The notes under the pieces are model-generated. The model ran no database searches, was not told the DNA's origin, and saw only the letters and a list, made by a program, of their open reading frames with translations. Source: Branchinecta lynchi (taxonomy: Eukaryota > Arthropoda > Branchiopoda > Anostraca > Branchinectidae). From it: a DNA stretch of 64,000 bases. The stretch spans positions 7,619,212 through 7,683,211 of the forward strand of contig JAKZAP010000021.1 of assembly GCA_023053575.1 (NCBI GenBank), in the 5' to 3' direction. Below are positions 40,401 through 52,400 of this stretch, in pieces. A program made the translations under genes and the position numbers. How positions within the stretch are numbered: the first letter of the stretch is position 1; each line of letters starts with the position of its first letter.

Positions 40401-43400
40401 TGACGCCCCTGTTTGCTAGTGTTAAAGCACATCTGAAAACATTTATTCAAACGATGTTTGCAACGGATATACGTCAACTACGATTCTTCATCAGCGATAT
40501 TTCCCCCGACGTTGACCGAGAAGTTCGAACAGCCTGACAAGGACTCTTGCCAAGAAGGGCCGAAATATCGCCGATGAAGAATTGTAGCTGACGTATATCC
40601 GTACTAAAGATCGTTTGAATAAATGTTTCAAAGTCAGCTTGGGCTCAATGAATATTCACATCTGAAACGAATTCGTAAAGTTCAGGACACTCATACAACT
40701 CGAAAATGATCTCTTTTATGTTTAAGTTATTAAAAAAGCGAACTTCTTGTCTTCATTTGCTGTGTATAGCACCTTCTGTCGCGTAGAATCAAATACTGAA
40801 AACCAGTTTTAAGTTGCAATTTCTCAGCTGTAGCTCACTGTAGCTTTACCTGCTTTAGTTTTTGACATGAAAATACAGTGTGTCAAATGACAAATAAAAC
40901 GGTACTTTCATAATGAAACAAAGTACATCAAATCGCAAGAAAGAAAAAACGCAACTCCAGTCTCGTCCGGAACCGGCGTCTATTTTCTATCTTTACTGTT
41001 TTCCTCGTTTCTTTTCTGAGGAAGCGTGTTTTGAACGTGAAAATTACTTTTTTTTTTCTGTTAGTTTGGAGCAGATCTACTTTCTTTTCTATGGGCACTA
41101 TTTTGTCCCTTTTTTCGATGGACAAAGCCGTGATTTTGTAGCAATTATTAACTTCTCATTGGGATCTGAAAAAGATGCTCTGCTCCTCGGTGTTTACGTC
41201 CATTAATCCGGATGATTTTTTTTCTTTTAGTGCACTGGCAAACTTCCTCGTTATGTTTCTGAATAAGCGTGTCTTTAACCTGAAAAATTACTTTCTGCTT
41301 TAATTCGGAACAAATCTACTTTCGTGTCTACTTTGTTTTCTATGGCCACTACTTTGTCACTTTTTTTCGACGGTCAGATTTGTGATTTCAAAGCTATTAT
41401 TTCATTTCCAATGGGATCGCAAAAAGACGATCTGCTCCTCGGCGTTTCACAAAATTTCGCCTGCGCCGCTTACTTTAATTTGTCCGGGGATAAGCGTTGA
41501 AAGCTTTCCTCTTTAGCGAAAGTTGGAATGTAATGCTGAGGCTATGAAGGTATGTGTACAAAAATGTTGATTACACGAATAGTTTCATCTGATACACTGC
41601 ACCTAGTTTTAACTGGCTCTATTATTTGTTGGTGGGAACGTGCGCCATCGCTGCGTAGTCGCAATAGGTCATTTTTGTTGGTACGTGCGAGTCGTATATT
41701 ACGATCCGGGAGTCGTTGAAATGAGGGGTCTCACCCCCCCTGGCCTGACTGCTTCGGGCCACCCCTGGTGTCGCGTAAAACACTCTTTGCCGAAAAATCC
41801 CGAAAAATATTTCAAAGCTCATCCACGGAGGGCAGCAGGCGCGCAAATTACCCACCACGTGTAGTGACGAACTAACCTTGAAAGTAGTTCCTCTTTGTTG
41901 GAGCCTTTCTCCTGAACCTTTGTGGTAAAAATGGCCAAAATGATTTCCCAGAAATCTAACGTGGAAATAAATCCATCCGTCGACGTCTGCTGCTCCGTGA
42001 ACTTGTAAAGGAGGAAGAAGAAGCTTTCAACGTTGAAGCCGGTCATGTGAAGGAACCGTAAGAGGTGATTTTGAACGAAGACGAACACGAAGTCGGTGAA
42101 CTTCGAGAGATACCTAAAAACAACTCATAAAGGAACTGAAAATGTCTGAATCGATAAAATAAATTGTTTCCTACTATTAGCTCGTTCAAAGTCTAGCGTC
42201 CGATCATCTCACCCCGCTCACCTCCTTTAACATAATCAACTGTAGGGCAAGCCTGGTGCCAGTAGCCGCGGATAGTTGCGGTATTGGCCGCGCAAATAAA
42301 ATCCATATTATTTGCGGACTACATGCGAACTCGAAGCAGTGGTCTCATTTCAAGTCGGGACCGAATCCGGTGACTTTTGGGGAGTTGGGGGGGGGGGGGA
42401 CTGGAAATCTTGTGACACGCTCCAAAGAAGTTGCATTGCTTCGTCGCTGACTGCCTTCATCTCGGGGGGGGGGGGGGGGTACTCATTCGATGAGTACCAG
42501 TGCACAGCCTCCGTGGGCCCCGACTGCGAACCCGACCAAGGTATCGAACCTAATGGCTCGCTATTTTTATAATTTACACAAACAATGCCGTTGACTGGCA
42601 CAACTTTCCACCTCGTATCTCTGAATATATCCCTTCGACTACGACAAGGAGCTGTTTTTAAATGTACTACGGAAACTTTGCTCTGAGCTCCAGACACATT
42701 GCAGACAGAAGCAGCGAGCAGTCACACGCACCCTACAAGAGCGATCACGAATTTTTAAAGGACACTTCTCACTACACAGTGTTTTTGCTCAAATATCCGA
42801 GAAAGGTGACGTATTTGCAACTAAGCTATGCTTAAATAAAATTGCACACGGCTTCAGCTGTCTGTGCCCTCTTCCCATGTATCGGAAGGCAATCATGGCA
42901 AATTTGCATAACCGTTTTCCGGATGAATAAGATCCTCGGAAACATTTATCGGGCGCATGAATACCTCACGTAAAGAGAATAGACGTGACAAGCGTGACAA
43001 TTCAGTGTACTGCTAACAGAAGTGACATGATACACTTTTGAAGTGAAAGGTCTCGGGAACGAGAATGGATGAAAATACTACTGAAGTAGAATGGGTTACT
43101 ATCATAAGTATGACGCGTCATTAAACATTCTTCCTTTTCAGTAATGGGTGTTCGCAGAGGAGGCTCAGACACTTAGCAAAGCAATTACCTCAGTTTTACC
43201 CAACAAAAAAGTCCCAAATTTCCTAGACCGAGCGAATGCAAAATAGTTTTCTCATCTAATACGTGAAGAAATTCGGATTTCTAATCAATGAATAGTCAAG
43301 GATTAGGCTTCTGTTCCATTAACTGTAATGTGAAAGTTCCAAAGTGTCTGATTTTCTAAGACGAGAAGATTCCCAGGGTAGATCGTTCTTTAGAAGGTGT

Positions 43401-46400
43401 CGGACCCTGGTGTCAGATTGTGGCGTTGATCTACTCTATACAGGTAGTACTGTCTTGACCGCAAATGCCCCTGCCTGTGTGGTAAACTTGGGGGGAAGAA
43501 TTTTAACTTGGGTTAGACCAGTGGTTCCCAACCGGTGGTACGCGTACCCCAAGGGGTACGCGAGACCCTTGCAAGAGGTACACGAAGGAACCAAAATTGA
43601 TTTATGCCTCACTAATTTTGTTTGCCGAAAGCCTAATATTACCAGCAGAGGCATCACCAGCCAAAATGTATCTTAAGGGGCAATGTATTTTTACTGGCCG
43701 ACAGGTCATTTTTACCGACTGTTTTTGTTTTCAGTCACTGCTTTTTACGAAAAATTGCGACTCTTTTCTTTCTAATCGTCTGGCCGAACTTTTTTAGGGG
43801 ATGGGTGTTGTCAACCCGTGAGTGACGCCTCTGATTACAAGCCCTACTGAAAGTCAGTGAAATAATGTTGATCCAAAAACAGCTAGCCTACTGCCGTAAA
43901 ACCTGTTCCTGTGTCAAACAATATTGTTTCAAGAAGAATCGAAGACATTGCAAGTAATATTGTCATTCAGGTTGCGAATTAAGCTAACGACAAAGTTTGC
44001 AATGTAGCTTGATGAAAGCATGGAGAACATCAAAACCAAACACAGCAACAGGCTGACTGTAAAAAATATACGGCTATAATGACGTCGAGCCGAGATTTTA
44101 CAAAATTGTTGCTACAAAGCAAGATAAAGGTAAGGTAAGGTACGATTTTAATGGCAAATATAAATAAGCTTGGTGTTTCTCAAAAGCATCAGACATGCCA
44201 GTGGCATAAAAAAACGACGCTTCACTAATTCTGATGGGTTTGTAAGCAGCCTCTAGTGATTGCCTCATTGATTTTGTATATGTTTTTACACATGCACGCC
44301 TTATTATGTATCATAATAACTATCGTCTTTTTCACGTTCTGAAAAAGGGGGTACGCAATCTTTTCGAGCCTATTAGGGGTACGCGTACTTAAAAGGCTGG
44401 GAACCACTGACCCATAATAATTGAGGTTTTTGTGCCTCGTTTCTATGAGGCTTCATGCCTTCCACATACCGTTTTTTCTTAGTGTACAGCTGCTTTCACA
44501 TTGACGCGTTTAGGCTTTCACAATGAGCTATGCAACCTTTGCGTCGCGCTTGCGGTGGCGCAACGCAGAGCTTACGCAGACAAATAAAAAGCAACGCACC
44601 AGATTTTTTAGTGAAAAATTGAAGTTTCTGAAGACAAACTGGAGAAAACCTACTAACAATCAAGACAAATTTAGTATTGATGAAAGAAACGATAATTCAG
44701 CATAAGAAACCGAGAAAGGGAAACGTAAATACGCATCCCGCGTGGAAGCTTGTCGCGCAGGTGCGAAAGATACGCTACACGCATCGCCAGATAAACGCAT
44801 ACGCAGCGCATCGCAACGACGCGTTGAGGCTTTCACAATGAGCTAGGCAACCCTTGCGTCGCGCTTGCGGTGGCGCAACGCAGAGCTTACGCAGACAAAT
44901 AAAAAGCAACGCACCAGATTTTTTAGTGAAAAATTGAAGTTTCTGAAGACAAACTGTAGACAACCCACTAATGATCAAGACAAATTTAGTAATGATGAAA
45001 GAAACGAGAATTCAGCATAAGAAACCGAGAAAGGAAAACGTAAATACGCATCCCGCGTTGAAGCTTGTAGCGCAGGTGCGAAAGATACGTTACACAACCT
45101 GTACGCAGCGCAAGATAAACGAATACGCAGCGCATTGCAACGACGCGTCAATGTGAAAGCGGCTTAAAGCTGCTTTCACATCGACGCGATTTTGCAATGC
45201 GTTGCGTATCTTTCACAGCTGCGCGAGAAGCTTTCACGCTGGATGCGTATTTAGGTTTTCCATTCTCATTTTTTTGTGCTGAATCTTCTTTAATCCTTAG
45301 TACGTTTTTCTCCAGTTCACATTTTCGCCTTCCTTTTTCACTAAAAAAGCTGATGCGTGCGTTGACGCAACGCAGAGCTTGCATAACTCAGTCTGAAGGG
45401 CTCAACGAGTCAATGTGAATGTGGCTTAAGTGACTGGTCTGTTTGTAGCAACCCCAGTGTGCTATATTTTGAAATAAACAACTAAATAATAGATAATTAT
45501 CATACCCCTCGTCTATTTCTCCTATTCTCGATTCACCGCTCGGAAGAGGGGTCAGCAACCCTTCAAGAAGATGAAACCCATTTTGTATGACTAGATTCAG
45601 CAGTACATCCGCTTCAGAGGAGTACTTTTTCGATAATATTTCATTTATCACAGACATCGCATCGGAGGCAACGGCGTAGCGCGCGCAAGTTGCTTGGACA
45701 TTCTAAAAAAAAAGAGATTTCAAAATATCCGACGACAACACAGACATGTAAAGTAGCCCGAAAAGCCTCGACGGTATTTTTGTCTATCGAAGCTACAGCA
45801 TCAATACTGGTATACCATGGTTTTTGGATATCCTAGGCTGAACGCTAAATAACTCTAGGTATCCTAACCCTTTACCTACCACTATAAAGTAATTATGATT
45901 GGTTGATTTCTGTTGACTCAAATCATCATTATTTTATTGGTTTAGGATACCCAGCATTGGCAATGGGCATTCCGCATTTCGGTACAGCCATGGTATCTCA
46001 TCCTCTCCACTCTCAAATCCTCCTATCAAAATGTCAGAAGTCGACCAGAAGGAGTGGTAAGTTCGTACCTACAAAACACGCTAGATATGCAAAAAGTTTT
46101 ATTTCCGAGTTCGTGAAATATTTTAAAGAAGCGTGAATTATTTTAAGCGTACTGACATTAGATAGAAATATTGTAATTTTATCTGTTTGTTTGACAATAA
46201 TTGCAAATTTGGTTTATAGCCACGATAGTCGATTTTTACAATAAACTTTCTATCCATCTATCATTAGGCATAGGGTAGACGGACCATCCAAATGTTTGGA
46301 TCCAAGAAGCAAAGCGGGAATCAAGAACAAACGATAAGTCGTTGTGCCTTTACAACTTCTCGCTGGCTTGCTGAATCCGTTTTCATTCAGTTTCCAAGTC

Positions 46401-49400
46401 ACTTTTCAAAAGTAATACTGTCAGAAGTTTCATATCAGGTAACACAGGGATGCGCTATTTCAAGAGATAACACTAAAACGTCATGCTTAACAAGCATTGC
46501 AGGGAAGAGCCAAAAACCGGCCGAAAAAGCATCTGTTGACTTTGCCAATATTATGAAATCAAGCAAAAAGTCAGCAGATGTTTTTTCGGCGGGGTTTCGG
46601 CTCTTCTTGTGTACACAACGTTTTTATGTGGATTGTTTGAAAAGCATAACAGCTAACATTCTGAGCGTGTTCCACCATTCCAACAATAGTAACTATTAGT
46701 TACTATTTTCGTTCCAACCTCATGAAAACTTGCTCCGTTGATCGTCGTTCAAACCTTCTCGAAATAGTAACTAATAGTAACTATTTGCTTACCATGCACG
46801 GGAAGGTAGTTAGCGTGCTAACTACAATCTGTGTGATGTGATTGGTCGGATTAACCCGCGGCAGGATATTTCGACAAAAATAAGTAAATTTGTTCCAGCC
46901 TTGAAGCCGAGAAGCCAGGAGCCGTGTCGTCATGCGTTGTAACTACGGTAAGTTGGGTGGAACACGCTCCCCAAGTTTTATTTGTTCACACCACGCATCC
47001 TTTCTGACAGTGTAGCGAGAACAGCCTCGTAATGCGATGCGAGTTTTAGCCGAAGTCTCAACACCTGACGGATGAAGATAGGTGCCCACAGAACGGGAAT
47101 TTTCCCCGCCAACAAATTTTGTTCTTTCGCGCCGCTCAGCGATTTCTTTTCGTAGATCCTACTGGCAGCAAATACGTGAACGAATCCGCTAGGACTAGAT
47201 ACGTATACGTTGATACGATTTGTAGAGCTAGAACGACAATAGGGTGAAAAGTCAACTTTATGGTTAGATAATTTGTATCTGGTTATATACTGTACTTTGG
47301 CCACGTTGATTATTGATTTCCTGAATTTCCTCAGCGGGAACTGAGGCGAGGCGAAAATAATTCGACTTGGAGTTGAAACGGCGCGAAATTTTTGCCTAGG
47401 GAAGCGAATTTTTTCGCTAGCGTCCTCAAATTCGCCTAGGCGAACGCGAATTCCGTTCTGTCGGCACCTATTTTGAGCCAGTGGAGCTTTCAAGGCCACC
47501 AGAATCTCCCACTTTCGAGACGACACTTCAAACCGAAACTCGGTTCGACCATGGGACCATCTAGTGGCACTTTCGGAAAGTCCACTGCTGAGCACTGGCA
47601 TAGCAGGCTACTCTTAAAGGCACAGAAAACTTGACTACGCAACTTTCGGCCATCAAACCGACCTGGGGGGCTTAGATAAAGATACAGGGATTTATTGTCG
47701 ACAGGACCCCCCTTCCTTGTTATCTCGAACCACCTCCTTAGTGTTCCCTAAGCTAGCTGGCAGGCCCTTGCCCCTTATGCACTGTAATTATGCACTTATG
47801 CACTGTAAAACTTCACTTTTGGCCGTGTTTCGGCCATAGTATCAGGGTAGTAGTCAAGAGGTCGTGCGTTCGATTCCTACACCCGGCACACAAACCTTTT
47901 GCTTTTTTTTCTACTAACTCAAGAGTCGAATTTTCGGAAACTGCCCGGAAACTGCAACGGTCGTAACGAGAATTTTTCTTACTCTCAATATCGCCTCAGG
48001 GTACATTCTTGATATGTCAGCGAGCTCCCCGAGTCAAGTTTGAGTCAAGTTATACAAAAAGAAAGATAAATATTTAGCTGGTATATGAACAAAAAGCAAA
48101 AATGCTGCAAAATATTGGCAGCGGAAATTCTTTCAATAAACTGTATTAAAGTTGGTTTGATATTTCTGAATAATAATCTGCCTGGAGTCAATGGCCGACT
48201 AGAAAGACAGACGAATAACTGTAAAGATTTGAAACTGATTCCTGTTATTTCTGAGAAAGGTTGACTAATAATAATAATAAGATTAAGCAACAGAAAAGGC
48301 TTTCTCAGAAATTTGGAGTAATCTAACTGATCAGAGTTAAAAATCCAATAGATAATGCACTTGAAACTATTGATCGATTAAGCGTTAACCGCATCTTCGG
48401 TAAGGCTGTTCCAAGGAAAACAATTCTATTACCAAAGCTCACTGATAAACGTCCTTGTGGAATCTTGATTTTACAAGTCAGTACGCACCTCCGACGATGA
48501 CGGTTAATGCTGAATCTTATTAAATCGGTCAGTTCAAAGTTGTCGTAACTTCCACTTGTTAATTTGAATGTCTCAATCAAGTGTCCAAAAAACAGTTGTA
48601 TGCGATGAAGGGAAGGCACAACTTGGCTATAATCTCACTTGGTTATATTGAGAATTTACGGGGGAAAAGTTATAGGCTAGTTGAATTCGCAAGAAGTATC
48701 CATAATGACCAGGGGCGTCACGAATAGTGGAGGGAAGCGCAGCAATTTTTATGGCACTTGCCCTTCGGCCAAGTGCCATATAGCGATCGCAATTTCTGTC
48801 CGTCCGTCGGTCTGTCGGTCTGTCCAGGTTTTGCTAGTTCGGGCACTTCCACATAGGCTACGACGATAAAACTTGGCAGGCGTATCAGGGACCCCAAATG
48901 ATTAAGTTGGAAATAGTCACTTCCCCTATCCGAGCACCGTGGGGGGAGTGGAGGGAGGGGGAATCCGGAATCTTGAGGTATTTTTAACTTTTGGACGGGT
49001 GATCGGATCTCGATGAAACTTGATATTTGGAACGACCTCATGCCTCAGACGACCCAATTAAAATCCGGACCGGGTCCGGTGACTTTTGGGGGGAGCCGGA
49101 GGGGGCAACCGGAAATCTTGGGAAACACTATGAGTGGAGGGATCGAGATGAAACTTGGTGGGAAGACACCTAGCAAACACTAGATACATCATTGACATAA
49201 CCGAGCCGATTCGGGCACTGTGGGGGGGAGTGGAGGGAGGTGGAATCCGGAATCTTGAAGTATTTATAACTTTTGAACGGGTGATCGGATCTCGATGGAA
49301 CTTGATATTTGGAAAGACCTCATGCCTCAGACGACCTACTTAAAATCCGGACCGGATCCGGTGACTTTTGAGGGGAGCTGGAGGTGGCAACCGGAAATCC

Positions 49401-52400
49401 TGGGAAACGCTATGAGTGGAGGGATCGAGATGAAACTTGGTGGGAAGACACCTAGCAAACACTAGATACATCATTGACATAACCGAGCCGATTCGGGTAC
49501 TGTGGGGGGAGTGGAGTGAGGAGGAATCCGGAATCTTGAGGTATTTATAACTTTTGAACGGGTGATCGATCTCGATGGAACTTGATATTTGGAAAGACCT
49601 CATACCTCAGACGACCCACTTAAAATCTTGACCGGATCCGGTGACTTTTGGGGGGAGCTGCAGGGGGCAACCGGAAATCTTGAGAAACGCTATGAGTGGA
49701 GGGGTCAAGATGAAACTTGGTGGGAAGACACCTAGCAAACACTAGATACATCATTGACATGACCGAGCCGATTCAGGCACTGTCGGGGGAGTGGAGGGAG
49801 GGGAATCCGGAATCTTGATGTATTTATAACTTTTGAACGGGTGACCGGATCTCGATGAAACTTGATATTTGGAACGACCTCATGCGTCAGACGACCCACT
49901 TAAAATCCGGACCGGATCCGGTGACTTTTTGGGGGAGCTGGAGGGGGCAACCGGAAATCTTGGGAAACGCTATGAGTGGAGGGATCGAGATGAAACTTGG
50001 TGTGAAGACACCTAGCAAACACTAGTTACATCATTGACATAACCGAGCCAATTCGGGCACTGTGGGGGGAGTGGAGGGAGGGGGAATCCGGAATCTTGAG
50101 GTATTTATAACTTTTGAACAGGTGATCGGATCTCGATGGAACTTGATATTTGGAAAGGCCTCATGCCTCAGACGACCCACTTAAAATCCAGACCGGATCC
50201 GGTGACTTTTGGGGGAGCTGGAGGGGGCAACCGGAAATCTTGGGAAACGCTATGAGTGGAGGGATCGAGATGAAACTTGGTGGGAAGACACCTAGCAAAC
50301 ACTAGATACATCATTGACATGTCCGAGCCGACTCGGGCACTGTCGGGGGAGTGGAGGGAGGGGGAATCCGGAATCTTGATGTATTTATAACTTTTGAACG
50401 GGTGACCGGATCTCGATGAAACTTGATATTTGGAAAGACCTCATGCCTCAGACGACCCACTTAAAATCCGGACCGGATCCGGTGACTTTTGGGGGGAGCT
50501 GGAGGGGAGAACCGGAAATATTGGAAAACGCTATGAGTGGACGGATCGAGATGAAACTTGGTGGGAAGACACCTAGCAGACACTAGATATATCATTGACA
50601 TAACCGAGCCGTGCCTACTCGTAACAAGTGCCATATGAGCTCGTAGCTCTTGTTCGTTAAAAGAGTCGATTTTTTCTTGGAAACAGTCGATTTTTTTAAA
50701 AACAGTCGGTTTCTCGTAAAAGTAGGGTTTTTTATGGCACTTACCCTTCGGCCAAGTGACATATAGCGATCGCAATGTCTGTCCGTCCGTCGGTCTGTCG
50801 GTCTTTCCAGGTTTTGCTAGTTCGGGCACTTCCAGATAAGCTAGGACGATAAAACTTGGCAAGCGTATCAGGGACCCCAAATGATTAAGTTGGAAATAGT
50901 CACTTCCCCGATCCGAGCACCGTGGGGGGAGTGGAGGGAGGGGGAATCCGGAATCTTGAGGTATTTTTACTTTTGAACGGGTGATCGGATCTCGATGAAA
51001 CTTGATATTTGGAACGACCTCATGCCTCAGACGACCCACTTAAAATCCGGACCGGATCCGGTGACTTTTGGGGGGAGCTGGAGGGGGCAACCGGAAATCT
51101 TGGGAAACGCTATGAGTGGAGGGATCGAGATGAAACTTGGTGTGAAGACACCTAGCAAACACTAGTTACATCATTGACATAACCGAGCCAATTCGGGCAC
51201 TGTGGGGGGAGTGGAGGGAGGGGGAATCCGGAATCTTGAGGTATTTATAACTTTTGAACAGGTGATCGGATCTCGATGGAACTTGATATTTGGAAAGGCC
51301 TCATGCCTCAGACGACCCACTTAAAATCCAGACCGGATCCGGTGACTTTTGGGGGAGCTGGAGGGGGCAACCGGAAATCTTGGGAAACGCTATGAGTGGA
51401 GGGATCGAGATGAAACTTGGTGGGAAGACACCTAGCAAACACTAGATACATCGTTGACATAACCGAGCCGATTCGGGTACTGTGGAGGGAGTGGAGGGAG
51501 GGGGAATCCGGAATCTTGAGGTATTTATAACTTTTGAGCGGGTGATCGGATCTCGATGGAACTTGATATTTGGAAAGACCTCATGCCTCAGACGACCCAC
51601 TTAAAATCCGGACCGGATCCGGTGACTTTTGGGGGGGAGCTGGAGGAGGCAACCGGAAATCTTGGGAAACGCTATGAGTGGAGGGGTCGAGATGAAACTT
51701 CGTGGGAAGACACCTAGTAAACACTAGATACATCATTGACATGACCGAGCCGATTCGGGCACTGTCGGGGGAGTGGAGGGAGGGGAATCCGGAATCTTGA
51801 GGTATTTATAACTTTTTAACGGGTGACCGGATCTCGATAAAACTTGATATTTGGAACGAATTCATGCCTCAGACGACCCACTTAAAATCCGGACCGGATC
51901 CGGTGACTTTTGGGGGGAGCTGGAGGGGGCAACCGGAAATCTTGGGAAACGCTGTGAGTGGAGGGATCGAGATGAAACTTGGTGTGAAGACACCTAGCAA
52001 ACACTAGATACATCATTGACATAACCGAGCCAATTCGGGCACTGTGGGGGAGTGGAGGGAGGGGGAATCCGGAATCTTGATGTATTTATAACTTTTGAAC
52101 GGGTGACCGGATCTCGATGAAACTTGATATTTGGAAAGACCTCATGCCTCAGACGACCCACTCAAAATCCGGACCGGATCCGGTGACTTTTGGGGGGAGC
52201 TGGAGGGGAGAATCGGAAATATTGGAAAACGCTATGAGTGGAGGGATCGAGATGAAACTTGGTGGGAAGACACCTAGCAAACCCTAGATATATCATTGAC
52301 ATAACCGAGCAGTGCGTACTCGTAACAAGTGCCATATGAGCTCGTAGCTCTTGTTTTTAAATAGTAGTTTTTCTTCAAATCAGCCGAATTTTCGTCAACA

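Noticed and set aside
40913..41206. 97-codon ORF inside the 2.5-kb hAT-like element as a transposase piece
   Set aside because: Phe/Tyr-rich sequence without any hAT transposase motif.
46978..47601. 207-codon minus-strand ORF
   Set aside because: It runs through the inverted ends of the MITE at 47080-47478 and shows no domain or conserved composition.
47840..47890. tRNA-like 3' half (GTTCGATTCC B-box, ending CCCGGCACA)
   Set aside because: No matching D or anticodon arm upstream; the T stem has a mismatch. At best a tRNA relic, too weak to annotate.
50461..51039. 192-codon minus-strand ORF
   Set aside because: It is a reading of the ~280-bp tandem element; the same peptide pieces recur at 48718-49041 and 49340-49603 because the DNA repeats.
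48880..52310. Regular direct repeats that might be taken for a CRISPR array
   Set aside because: Units are ~280 bp, repeat and 'spacer' alike are conserved between units, and the context is an animal intron.
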